Source: Pseudomonas corrugata
Lineage (GTDB): Bacteria; Pseudomonadota; Gammaproteobacteria; Pseudomonadales; Pseudomonadaceae
Direction of reading: 5' to 3'
DNA length: 64,000 nt
NCBI RefSeq assembly: GCF_001269905.1
Contig: NZ_LHVK01000003.1
Coordinates: 1,034,981 to 1,098,980 of the forward strand
In this document: positions 23,401-29,532 of the stretch, in pieces
Position numbering within the stretch: position 1 is the first letter of the stretch
How the letters are laid out: every line of letters begins with the position of its first letter
Notes under the pieces: model-generated
The model's database searches: none
Told to the model about the DNA's origin: nothing
The model's input: only the letters and a program-made list of their open reading frames with translations
Translations under genes and position numbers: made by a program

Positions 23401-26400
23401 ACCCAAGGTATCACCACGCTGCACTTCGTGCCGTCGATGCTGGATGTGTTCCTGGCCCATGGCGAGGCTGGCGAGTGCGAGGGGTTGCGTCAGGTGATGT
23501 GCAGCGGCGAAGCCTTGCCGGGCCATCTGGTGCGGCGCTTCAAGGCGCAATTGCCACGAACGTCTTTGCACAACCTGTATGGCCCGACCGAAGCGGCCGT
23601 CGACGTGACGGCGTGGGACTGCTCCGGCGCCGAGACACCGGACAGCACGCCGATCGGCAAACCGATCGCCAATACTCGGATCTACCTGCTCGACGCCCAC
23701 CAGCAACCGGTGCCCATGGGCGTGGCCGGGGAGATCTACATTGGTGGCGTCCAGGTGGCGCGGGGGTACCTGCACCGCGCGGAACTGACGGCGGAGCGTT
23801 TCCTCGACGACCCGTTCAGTGAGCGGCCGAATGCCCGGATGTACCGCACCGGCGACCTGGGTCGTTACCTGGCGGATGGCAATATCGACTACCTGGGCCG
23901 TAACGACGATCAGGTGAAGATCCGCGGGTTCCGTATCGAGCTGGGCGAGATCGAGGCCAAGCTTGCCCGGCACGAGGCGATCAAGGAAGCCGTGGTGCTG
24001 GCTCGCGAAGACGTGCCGGGGGCCAAGCGTCTGGTGGCGTACTTCACCGTGCACGGTGACGAGTTCAACATCGAGATCGAAAGCCTGCGTGCCCAGTTGC
24101 AAGCCCAACTGCCGGAATACATGGTGCCGGCGGCCTATGTGCGGCTTGATGCATTGCCGCTGACGCCGAATGGCAAGCTGAATCGCAAGGCACTGCCGGC
24201 GCCGGACCAGGCCTCGGTAATTACCCGTGAATACGAAGCGCCACAGGGCGCGGTGGAAACGACGCTGGCACAACTGTGGGCCGAGCTGCTCAAGGTTGAG
24301 AGGGTAGGGCGTCATGACCACTTCTTCGAGTTGGGTGGGCACTCGTTGTTGGCGGTCACGCTGATCGAACGCATGCGCCAGTCCGGTTTGAGCGCCGATG
24401 TGCGGGTGCTGTTCGGCCAACCGACCCTGGCCGCGTTGGCGGCGGCCGTGGGCGGCGCGACGGAAATCGTGGTGCCGGACAACGGCATCGTGCCGGACTG
24501 TGAGCAGATCACCCCGCAGATGTTGCCGCTCGCCGATCTGAGCCAGCGGGAAATCGACGCCGTCGTCGCCGGCGTGCCCGGCGGCGTGAGCAATGTCCAG
24601 GACATCTACGCCCTGGCGCCGTTGCAGGAAGGGATTCTGTATCACCACCTGGCTTCGCAGCAGGGCGATCTCTATGTGCAGCAGGCCATGTTCAACTTCA
24701 AGGATCGTGCCCGGCTGGATGACTTCGTCAATGCCCTGCAAGGCGTGATCGACCGCCACGATATCCTGCGCACGGCTGTGCTTTGGGAGGGCTTGCGCGA
24801 GCCGGTGCAGGTGGTGCTGCGCCAAGCACCATTGGCGGTGCAGACCTGTATGGTCGAGCCGGGCCAGGACGTGGGCGCGCAGCTTCGTGAGCGTTTCGAC
24901 CCTCGGCACTATCGGCTCGATGTGCGCCAGGCACCCATGATGCGGCTTGCCTGTGCCTATGACGACGAACACCAGCGTTGGGTTGCGCTACTGCTGTTCC
25001 ATCACATTGCACTCGATCACACCGCGCTGGAGGTGATTCAGCACGATATGCAAGCGTACTTGCTCGGGCAGCAGGCCCAGTTGGGCGATGCCGTGCCGTA
25101 TCGCAACTACGTGGCCCAGGCGCGGCTTGGCGTGACGCAAAGCGCCCACGAGGCGTTCTTCAGGGACATGCTCCAGGATATCCAGGAGCCGACCCTGCCA
25201 TTCGGCCTGCAGGACGTGCAGGGCGACAGCCATGTCATCGAACAGGCCCGGTTGGGTGTGGACGACAGTTTGAATCGTCGTCTGCGGACACAATCGCGAC
25301 TGCTTGGCGTCAGCGCCGCGAGCCTGCATCACTTGGCCTGGGCGCGGGTGGTAGGCGCTGTGTCCGGGCGCGAAGACGTGGTGTTCGGTACCGTGCTGAT
25401 GGGCCGGATGCAGGGCGGTGAGGGGGCCGACCGGGCGCTGGGGTTGTTCATCAACACCTTGCCGCTGCGGGTTGACGTCGGCGTCGACGGGGCCCGGGCA
25501 GGCGTCAAGACGACGCATGCGCGTCTCACCGAGCTGCTGGGACACGAACATGCGTCGCTGGCGCTGGCACAGCGTTGCAGCGGTGTCGCCACGCCGACGC
25601 CATTGTTCAGTGCACTGCTGAATTACCGGCACACTGCAACGCAGGTCACCCAGGAGGCGCAGTCGGCCTGGAACGGGATCGAGGGGCTCGGCGGTGAGGA
25701 GTGGAGCAACTATCCACTGTCGCTGAACGTCGACGATCTCGGTGAGGCCTTCGTGCTGACCGCCCTGGCGGAGTCGCGCATCGGGGCGGAACGCATCTGC
25801 GGCTACATGCACACGGCGCTGGAGAGCCTGGTCGATGCGCTTGAGCACACGCCCGAGGTACCCTTGCGCGAGCTGGCGATATTGCCGGCGGCGGAACGTC
25901 GGCAACTGCTGGTCGACTTCAATGCAACCGACACGGTCTATCCCCGCGAAGAGACGGTCCACGGCTTGTTCGAAGCCCAGGTCAAAGCCCGGCCTGAAGG
26001 GATTGCACTCCAGCATGGGGCGCAGCAACTCACCTACCGGGAGCTGCACGAGCGGGCCAATCACCTGGCGCATTGCTTGCTTGAACGGGGCGTCCAGCCA
26101 GGGTCGCGGGTCGCGATCATGCTGAACCGTTCGTTCGAGCTCGTCATCAGCGAACTGGCGATCCTCAAGTGCGCCGCCGTCTACGTACCGCTGGATCACC
26201 ATGCGCCCGAGGAGCGGCAGCGCTTCATGTTGCAAGACAGTGCCGCAGTGCTGGTGCTGACGACCAGTGACAGGGGCTTGCCGGAAGACATGCCGCGATT
26301 GGACCTGGACACGCTGCAGGTGATCCAGGCTGCAAGGCCGGCGGTATTCCCCGGTCAAACCAGCGATACACCGGCGTACATCATGTACACCTCCGGCTCC

Positions 26401-29400
26401 ACGGGCCACCCGAAAGGGGTGATCGTGCCGCACCTGGCCATAGGCCGATTGGCGATCAATAACGGCTACGCGGATTTCGGTGTACAGGATCACGTGGCTT
26501 TCGCCTCGAACCCGGCGTTCGACGCCAGTACGATGGAGGTGTGGGGGGCATTGCTCAATGGCGGGCGCGTTGTGATCATTGATCACGAAACCTTGCTCAG
26601 CCCGACGCAATTCGCCCAGGCGCTGACAGATGCCGAGGTCTCGGTACTGTTCGTCACCACCGCCATGTTCAATCAATACCTGGTACTGATCCCGGATGCC
26701 CTGGCAGGCCTGCGGATCCTGTTGTGCGGTGGCGAGCGCGGTGATCCGGCATCCTTCCGGCGGCTGTTGGCCCATGCTCCTTCGCTGCGGCTGGTGCATT
26801 GCTATGGTCCCACCGAGACCACCACCTTTGCGACGACCCATGTGGTCACTGCCGTGCCGCATGGCGCAACGAGTGTTCCGATCGGCCGTCCTATCGCCAA
26901 CACCCGGGTATATATCCTCGATGCTGCGCGCCAACCGGTACCTGTGGGTGTCGCGGGGGAAATCCATATCGGTGGTGTCGGGGTGGCCCTCGGTTACCTG
27001 AACCGGCCGGACCTGACCGAGGAACGCTTCATTGCCGATCCGTTCAGCGATTCGGGCACCGCGCGTCTGTACCGCAGTGGCGATCTTGGCCGCTGGCTGC
27101 CCGACGGCACCATCGAATATCTGGATCGCAACGACGGGCAGGTCAAAATACGTGGTTTCCGTATTGAGCTCGGTGAGATCGAGGCCCGTTTGCACGAGTG
27201 CCACGGGGTACGCGAAGCCCTGGTGGTCGCGCGTGAAGACAGTCCGGGCGACAAGCGCCTGATCGCGTACTACACCGAGCACGAGAACGCTGGAGGCCTC
27301 GATGCGGATGTCCTGCGCGCCCAACTGCGCTCCGTGCTGCCGGAATACATGATCCCGGCCGCCTATGTGAAATTGACGGCGTTGCCGCTGACGCTGAACG
27401 GCAAGGTCAACACCGGGGCGCTGCCGGTACCGGAACTGCACGCTTATGGGAGCCAGGGCTACGAGGCGCCGCAAGGCGACCTGGAAGTCATGCTGGCAGG
27501 CTTGTGGGCCGACGTCCTGAAGCTGGAGCAGGTCGGTCGTCACGACAACTTCTTTGAACTGGGCGGTCATTCATTGCTGGCGATCCGGCTGGTCGGATTG
27601 TTGGCACAGGCCAACCTGACCGTCTCGCTGGCCGAGCTGTTCCAGCACGAAAGTGTCGCGTCGATGGCATCGATGCTGCAGACCCGTACCGAGGATGCCC
27701 AGGTCAAGGAGGCCATCGTACCTGTGCGCACCACCGGCCAGCAGAATCCGCTGTTCCTGGTGCACGAGTTCAGTGGCCTGGACCTGTACTTCCCGACGCT
27801 GGGCAAGCACATCGACCCGGATATCCCGGTGTATGGCCTGCCTGCCGTCGAGTGGGGCGAGCCGCAGTTGCAGACAATGGAATGCATGGCCTCGCGGCTG
27901 GTGGGGATCATTCGTTCGGTACAACCCCAAGGGCCTTATCGCCTGGCCGGCTGGTCGTTCGGTGGTGTGCTGGCCTACGAGACCGCGATCCAGCTGATCG
28001 GCCTGGACGAGGAGGTCGAGTTCGTCGGCCTCATCGACAGCTATCTGCCTCGGCTGGTGGATCAGGGGCGGTCGCGCTGGGCGTTGGACGAAGCCCACAA
28101 GCTGCATCTGCTGGACCGTTGCGATGTGTTCTGGAGGGCTGCGTTGCCTGGCGAAGAGGTACTAGCAGCGATCCTGGCGCAACTGGCCGATCTGCAGGGG
28201 CAACTGGATCGATTCGATTTCGAAGGCCTGGTGCAGCATTGCCGCGACGAGGCGGTGCTGCCGGCCGAGCTGGCCGTCTACAGTGCGGAGCAGCTCTGGC
28301 AGTACCTCGATCGCGAAGTGGCCCACGGTCATGCGTTGGCCCATTACATGGTGTATCCGATTTCCGTACCCGTGCATCTGCTGGTGGCCGAAGAACGCCA
28401 GGACGACGCTCCCGAGCACTCCGGTTATCTGGGCTGGGACGCTGTCCTGCCCACGTCGCAGCTGCATTGCGTCAAGGTACCGGGTAACCACCAGAGCATG
28501 ATGCAGGCGCCCCATGTCCAGGCGTTGGGCCAGGCCCTCAGCACCGAGCTTCACACCGCCGCATCGCGTCCGGCACCCTTACCGAAGAGCGGTTACCAGC
28601 CGCTGCTGACGATCCAGGGCGGACGGGCCGACCGGGCGCCGATCTTCTGCGTACCGGGTGCCGGCGACAGCGTCACCGGTTTCATCGGCCTGACCGACGC
28701 CTTCGGCCCGGACTGGCCTATCCATGGGTTGCAACATCGGGGGCTGGACGGCAGCACAGAGCCTTTCAGCCTGGTGGAAACCGCCGCCCAGGCGTACCTC
28801 GAAGCCATCGACAAGGTGCAACCGGAGGGGCCGGTGCATCTGCTGGGGCATTCCTTCGGTGGCTGGATTGTCTTCGAAATGGCGGCACGTCTGCACGCCC
28901 GTGGTCGCAAAGTAGCCTCGTTGACGCTGATCGACAGCGAATCGCCCGGCGGCAACGGCGTGGTGGGCAGGCCTTATACCGGGACTGGAGTGTTGAACCG
29001 GTTGATCGAGGCGATGCAACTGGCCTCGGGTAAATCCCTGGGGATCGATGCCACGGTGTTCGGCGCCCAGGACGATTCGGCGCAGATGCGCCTGCTGCAT
29101 GCCGGCATGGTCCGCGCCGGCATGTTGCCACAGCGTTCGGCGGTGGATTCGATGCGTGGTCCGGCGCGGGCCTTTGGTACGGCCCTGCGTACGGTTTATC
29201 AACCGCAACATCAATACACCGGGCCGGTGCGGCTGGTGCTGGCGAATGATCCAACCCTGGATACCGCCGGCAACAAGCGCGAGCAACAGGAAATGATCGA
29301 AGGGTGGCGCAAGCATGTACCGGACCTGAGCATTTGGTACGGCCCGGGCAACCACTTCACGATTCTCAAGGCGCCTCACGTACATAACCTGGCTGCCTGG

Positions 29401-29454
29401 TGGCAGGACGGCCTTCCCATGCTCGATGAGGAGGAGGCCAGTGACTACGTCTAG
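8398..29454 (+). CDS. Six-module NRPS with starter C domain and tandem thioesterases (7018 residues)
   Basis: Modules by approximate residue. M1: C1 (HHIIQDG 144, starter-like), A1 469-970, T1 Ser1020. M2: C2 (HHLATSEGD 1120; HHLIDDA 1240), A2 from 1562, T2 Ser2122. M3: C3 (HHIAAEEGD 2222; HHIALDH 2342), A3 from 2659, T3 Ser3190. M4: C4 (HHIVSDA 3378), A4 from 3706, T4 Ser4259. M5: C5 (HHIVSDG 4445), A5 from 4771, T5 Ser5316. M6: C6 (HHLASQQGD 5416; HHIALDH 5535), A6 from 5853, T6 Ser6392. TE1 GWSFGG Ser6520; TE2 GHSFGG Ser6819. The N-terminal HHxxxxxGD motif in C2, C3 and C6 marks dual condensation/epimerisation domains, so residues 1, 2 and 5 should be D. Pocket codes as I aligned them: A1 DFWNIGMVHK (Thr), A2 DVQYIAHVTK (Pro-like), A3 DLYNNALTYK (Ala), A4 DLEHNTTVSK (Dab), A5 DVWHMSLVDK (Ser), A6 DAMFLGCTFK (no clear match, Val/Ile-like). 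A starter C domain implies an N-terminal fatty acid; tandem TEs are usual in Pseudomonas lipopeptide synthetases. A6 also has altered A8 (YLDRNDGQ) and A10 (NGKVNTGALP) motifs. Confidence 0.97.
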   Translation: MNQSLELAATYPLTASQRDIWLDQMTKGDSPLYTMGGYLHIQGAVDPDRMEQAVELLVRKHDALRTVLHCDVGGDGVPMQTLVESLEVRVPLIDFSNRPEPQTAAQTWVQQGLEVAFALDKGPLFRFYLVKLDEASFYFVVNLHHIIQDGWGINLMLASLSDLYNALGENREPDLSAPSYAGFIEDDARYHESDRFQRDQAYWLDKYRDVPDPLFTARYRDRFVEPVVPSAHAMTSFPQTLNERIDALALTHQVSRFPVLLATLYVYFVRTTQRDELVVGLPILNRSNPTFKQTVGLFTQVSAMRLRFADDLSFGELIQEVARALKQDYRYQRFPLSDIHRSLELRRDNRAQLFDVSFSYEEENYLYRFGDATAYSVKSSNGQEQMPLAIHFRTNPNEKNAWVHWIYNQAFLQADEIEAMAERFVHVLEQGLSDDTLPIRDFVLPTPAEARLLQAWNTSDAQRYEHDRTIHSLFEARAAAQPRAVAVVHEGQSLTYGELNIRANQVAHRLLALGVFPDDRVAICVERGLDMIVGLLGILKSGAGYVPLDPAYPLDRLTFMLEDSSPVALLTQAALLDRVPAPAVPVLLLDQPEAAGFVGQPQHDPNIGTLAPHHLAYVIYTSGSTGLPKGVMVEHRNVARLFSATQPWFDFGPQDVWALFHSFAFDFSVWEIWGALTHGGRLLVVPQLVSRSPQDCYALLCEAGVTVLNQTPTAFRQLIAAQGESDLSHSLRQVIFGGEALETGILKPWYARAINAGTQLVNMYGITETTVHVTYRALQAADAQLIGVSPIGKRIPDLRLYLLDKYGKPVPKGVEGELYVGGAGVARGYLNRPELNETRFLPDPFDADANARMYRTGDLGRWLHNGELQYLGRNDEQVKIRGFRIELGEIEAKLTACAKVREAVVVAREDEPGDKRLVAYVLAEDGACVSAGELRSELLGSLADYMVPSAFVMLEAFPLTTNGKLDRKALPAPDSQALARRSYEAPMGQVEITLAALWAELLGVEQVSRHDRFFELGGHSLLAVKLIERMRQFDLNADVGVLFGQPTLQTLAAATSSSRGVRVPENRIPRDVERITPDMLPLATLTQDEIDRIVATVPGGVDNVQDIYGLVPLQEGILYHHLATSEGDPYLLQALLRFGTREQLEAFGHALQAVIARHDILRTSVAWEGLGEPVQVVWREARLRVEELALDPIEGDIADQLQARFDPRHTRFDLRQAPMMRIHFAEDTVNGSWVAVLLFHHLIDDATSLGMLGKEIDAHLQGRSAELPVSVPYRNYVAQVRLDSHPEQHEAFFSEMLGDVDEPTLPLGLQDVQGDGSGIEEATLSLEVGLARRLRAQARRLGVSTASLHHLAWGQVVGRLSGRQDVVFGTVLMGRLHSGQEAGHALGMFVNTLPLRVEAGDQGVLAALQATHGRLATLLGHEHAPLSLAQRCSGVAAPTPLFSALMNYRQTAVAAQASEDAGQARIWAGAEILGGEERTNYPLSLSVDDLGDSFGLTVQAVAGIGAQRVCGYVHTVLEAMVDVLDRDGDTPLHTLAFVPASERQQLLHDFNAFDAVYPSGLLIHQLFEAHAEAQPEAVALTYQGQSLSYGELNRLSNQIAHHLIEWGVRADDRVAICMERGLEMVAGLVGILKAGAGYVPLDPAYPAERLVYMLEDSAPKVLLTQRSLQERFPAAGVPALLLDGEDRAAAGIDRQPSSNPDAQVSGLTPDSLAYVIYTSGSTGQPKGVAMPHRALVNLMQWQIAQAAQQGRAAARTLQFAALGFDVAFQEVFSTLCAGGELSLIHADIRLNFHRLFEHICQQRIERLYLPCIALQALAEAVADERDGTPLTCDLKDVITAGEQLRITPQIRALFERLDGCRLHNHYGPTESHVTTALTLPDDVAAWPTLPAIGQPVANTRIYLLDEQQQPVPVGVAGEIHIGGVCVAHGYLNREDLTAQRFIRDPFATDGQARLYKTGDLGRYLPDGHIEYLGRNDDQIKIRGFRVELGEIESRLCQHGEVKEAVVVAREDQPGEKRLVAYITAQVADAAPEADALRAHLQALLPDYMVPAAYVRLDTLPLSPNGKLDRRALPAPEADAFASRAYEAPLGEVETTLAGLWADVLGVGQVGRHDHFFELGGHSLLAVKLIELMRKAGLSADVRVLFGQPTLAALAAAVGGRTEVSVPANGIAAGCERITPSMLPLVTLDQATLDRIVAAVPGGVGNVQDIYPLAPLQEGILYHHIAAEEGDPYLLQATFAMDSRAQLDGFVAALQAVIDRHDILRTALLREGLEAPLQVVLRQCRLTLDEQALDPARGDIAAQLQGLFDPRHCRLDLGKAPLMRLACAWDSVHQRWVAVLLFHHIALDHTALDVMQEEMLAFLNGEGDRLEAAMPYRNYVAQTLLGVPREQHERFFRDMLADVEEPTLPFGLREVQGDGRGVEEVKLNLDPDLCRRLRQQARQLGVSAAALHHLAWARVLGRVSGREDVVFGTVLLGRMQSGEGADRALGMFINTLPLRVNVGGQDVRAGVKATHARLTALLGHEHASLALAQRCSGVPASLPLFSALLNYRHSPLQDGDSVDRWAGTQVLEVMERTNYPCMLSVDDQGEGFLLSVQTAGGVDARQVGAYMQTALASLVEALECAPESAINDLEILSENERRQVLQEFNNTAAHFPLEQTVHGLFEEQVQRTPDALAVLHGEQRLSYAELNERANQLAHYLRGQGVRPDSRVAICVERGLDMVIGLLAILKAGGGYVPLDPAYPADRIAYMLEDSAPAVVLAQTATLGLLADATMPVIDLGSGRWQDESVSNPEIAGLTSSHLAYVIYTSGSTGLPKGVMIEHRNTVNFLTWAHRSFDAQTLSKTLFSTSLNFDLAVYECFAPLTSGGSIEVVTNVLELQQGEHDITLINTVPSALKALLESGGLSDGVDTVNVAGEALKRSLVETLFEQTSVKRLCNLYGPSETTTYSSWVSMAREDGFAAHIGKPVANTQFYLLDEHKQPVPLGVPGEIYIGGAGVARGYLNRDDLTAERFLRDPFSSEPNARMYKTGDLGRYLPDGNIEYLGRNDDQVKIRGFRIELGEIEAKLAQHEAVKEAVVLAREDVPGDKRLVAYFTQSEVVDIEALRIHLQGQLPEYMVPVAYVLLATLPLTPNGKLDRKALPAPDLDSVITRGYEAPRGEIETTLAQIWQDLLGLQQVGRRDQFFELGGHSLLAMQLISQVRLRLGVELSLTALFAHPGLMELAQAVSQAGRSTLPEIIRASRDEPLPLSFAQQRLWFLAQMEGASSAYHMPAGLRLRGTLDHVALQRALDRIVARHEALRTTFVQAQGEEPWQCIAAADSGFALLQHDFSERIDGETEVHALAAREAVDAFDLEHGPLVRGRLIRLSDEEHVLLVTMHHIVSDAWSMGVLVKELAALYEAFRHDLDDPLPALAVQYGDYALWQRRWLSGEVLQAQSSYWRQTLVDAPALLMLPTDRARPAQQDYSGAALPLAFDAELTANLKTLSQRHGVTLYMTLMAAWAALLSRLCGQDDVVIGSPVANRTRSEVEGLIGFFVNTLAVRIDVSGAPTVEDLLARVRSQTLGAQAHQDLPFEQVVEVLNPVRSLSHSPLFQAMLSWQTLDNSELVLGDLTLEGLGVANNVAKFDLSLELGEAQGQIFGALEYATALFDEATVQRYLGYFERVVRAMVASDQTLIEQIALVDDAERQRLLVGLNANQAPYPREQTIHQLFEAQVAARPQAIAVVFEGERLSYAELNRQANQLAHHLIGLGIRPDDRVAICVERSAEMLVGLLAVLKAGGGYVPLDPAYPAERLAYMIADSAPVALLTQRALQDRLPPLATPVVLLDYVERVRSGIATGREDNPVVASLGVRHLAYVIYTSGSTGAPKGVMIEHRGLVNYCVDAVRLFELTPADTVLQQNTLNFDLSVEEIFPALVAGATLAPTRALFGSIELQQDVEIRPTFLHLTAAHWHTLAAEWHNTPAQARDHLRDVRLVNVTGDALSMQKLQMWDAVRPAHTRLINTYGPTEATVSCTAAYMRYDADGAGGNATIGTPMANTRIYLLDGHRQPVPFGVAGEIYIGGDGVARGYLNLDAINAERFLVDPFSDLSDARMYKTGDLARYRPDGRIEYLGRNDFQVKVRGFRIELGEIETRLSHCTGVKEAAVIVREDTPGDKRLVAYVVPQAGLTLSAAALRSELSTLLAEYMVPSAFVSLAALPLTPNRKLDRQALPEPDAEAFASRMHVAPQGATEVALAQIWQSMLNVEAVGRHDHFFELGGHSLLVMRLIAQVREQLGVELSLNEVFAQPELSALAKVLSRAARSTRPDIMPVSREQALPLSFAQQRLWFLAQLDNASAAYHIPTGLRLRGALDTAALGRALDRIVARHEALRTTFVQGQEVEQRIAPADIGFALQRHDLSAHPDAEAELSHMAGEEARQVFDLSRGPLARGRLVRMGDADHVLLVTLHHIVSDGWSADVLTRELGVLYAAFSQGQDDPLPALPVQYADYAVWQRRWLSGEVLSRQERYWQDTLAGAPALLTLPTDRPRPAQQDHSGHAVGIAFDEALTEGLKALSQRHGATLFMTVMAAWAALLSRMSGQDDIVVGTPTANRMHAEVEDLIGLFVNTLAVRVEVSTELTVEALLQRVKAQTLGAQAHQDLPFEQVVEVVRPLRSLSHSPVFQAMLSWQNSETGGMELSELSLQGLGVSSRTAKFDVLLDMALIDGRLFGSLEYATALFDQATMERYLGYLECILRAMVADEQALVAQIPLLEDAERRHLLEAFNATAVDYPQGLTLHGLFEARVTTCPDAVAVVFEAQQLSYAQLNQRANQIAHRLLALGIRPDDRVAICMDRSVEMVAALLGILKAGAAYVPLDPDYPADRLAYMLENSAPAVVLIQRALQASLPATDARVMVLEDEDFATQPTGNPQASGLHASHLAYVIYTSGSTGLPKGVMNEHGAVVNRLLWMQDAYTLSATDAVLQKTPFSFDVSVWEFFWPLFTGARLVMARPGGHRDPAYLCEVIQTQGITTLHFVPSMLDVFLAHGEAGECEGLRQVMCSGEALPGHLVRRFKAQLPRTSLHNLYGPTEAAVDVTAWDCSGAETPDSTPIGKPIANTRIYLLDAHQQPVPMGVAGEIYIGGVQVARGYLHRAELTAERFLDDPFSERPNARMYRTGDLGRYLADGNIDYLGRNDDQVKIRGFRIELGEIEAKLARHEAIKEAVVLAREDVPGAKRLVAYFTVHGDEFNIEIESLRAQLQAQLPEYMVPAAYVRLDALPLTPNGKLNRKALPAPDQASVITREYEAPQGAVETTLAQLWAELLKVERVGRHDHFFELGGHSLLAVTLIERMRQSGLSADVRVLFGQPTLAALAAAVGGATEIVVPDNGIVPDCEQITPQMLPLADLSQREIDAVVAGVPGGVSNVQDIYALAPLQEGILYHHLASQQGDLYVQQAMFNFKDRARLDDFVNALQGVIDRHDILRTAVLWEGLREPVQVVLRQAPLAVQTCMVEPGQDVGAQLRERFDPRHYRLDVRQAPMMRLACAYDDEHQRWVALLLFHHIALDHTALEVIQHDMQAYLLGQQAQLGDAVPYRNYVAQARLGVTQSAHEAFFRDMLQDIQEPTLPFGLQDVQGDSHVIEQARLGVDDSLNRRLRTQSRLLGVSAASLHHLAWARVVGAVSGREDVVFGTVLMGRMQGGEGADRALGLFINTLPLRVDVGVDGARAGVKTTHARLTELLGHEHASLALAQRCSGVATPTPLFSALLNYRHTATQVTQEAQSAWNGIEGLGGEEWSNYPLSLNVDDLGEAFVLTALAESRIGAERICGYMHTALESLVDALEHTPEVPLRELAILPAAERRQLLVDFNATDTVYPREETVHGLFEAQVKARPEGIALQHGAQQLTYRELHERANHLAHCLLERGVQPGSRVAIMLNRSFELVISELAILKCAAVYVPLDHHAPEERQRFMLQDSAAVLVLTTSDRGLPEDMPRLDLDTLQVIQAARPAVFPGQTSDTPAYIMYTSGSTGHPKGVIVPHLAIGRLAINNGYADFGVQDHVAFASNPAFDASTMEVWGALLNGGRVVIIDHETLLSPTQFAQALTDAEVSVLFVTTAMFNQYLVLIPDALAGLRILLCGGERGDPASFRRLLAHAPSLRLVHCYGPTETTTFATTHVVTAVPHGATSVPIGRPIANTRVYILDAARQPVPVGVAGEIHIGGVGVALGYLNRPDLTEERFIADPFSDSGTARLYRSGDLGRWLPDGTIEYLDRNDGQVKIRGFRIELGEIEARLHECHGVREALVVAREDSPGDKRLIAYYTEHENAGGLDADVLRAQLRSVLPEYMIPAAYVKLTALPLTLNGKVNTGALPVPELHAYGSQGYEAPQGDLEVMLAGLWADVLKLEQVGRHDNFFELGGHSLLAIRLVGLLAQANLTVSLAELFQHESVASMASMLQTRTEDAQVKEAIVPVRTTGQQNPLFLVHEFSGLDLYFPTLGKHIDPDIPVYGLPAVEWGEPQLQTMECMASRLVGIIRSVQPQGPYRLAGWSFGGVLAYETAIQLIGLDEEVEFVGLIDSYLPRLVDQGRSRWALDEAHKLHLLDRCDVFWRAALPGEEVLAAILAQLADLQGQLDRFDFEGLVQHCRDEAVLPAELAVYSAEQLWQYLDREVAHGHALAHYMVYPISVPVHLLVAEERQDDAPEHSGYLGWDAVLPTSQLHCVKVPGNHQSMMQAPHVQALGQALSTELHTAASRPAPLPKSGYQPLLTIQGGRADRAPIFCVPGAGDSVTGFIGLTDAFGPDWPIHGLQHRGLDGSTEPFSLVETAAQAYLEAIDKVQPEGPVHLLGHSFGGWIVFEMAARLHARGRKVASLTLIDSESPGGNGVVGRPYTGTGVLNRLIEAMQLASGKSLGIDATVFGAQDDSAQMRLLHAGMVRAGMLPQRSAVDSMRGPARAFGTALRTVYQPQHQYTGPVRLVLANDPTLDTAGNKREQQEMIEGWRKHVPDLSIWYGPGNHFTILKAPHVHNLAAWWQDGLPMLDEEEASDYV

Positions 29455-29532
29455 CCGCCCTGCCTTTGGGCACACCCATGGAACCCGGCGCTACGTTGGC
29501 CGGGCCTGAACTCAACGCACTCATGGTTATTT

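Noticed and set aside
19081..27570. Antisense reading frames of 1092, 847 and 860 codons on the minus strand opposite the NRPS
   Set aside because: They mirror the codon bias of the NRPS and its repeated modules, contain no recognisable domain and lack ribosome sites; the sense strand codes for a fully motif-supported NRPS.
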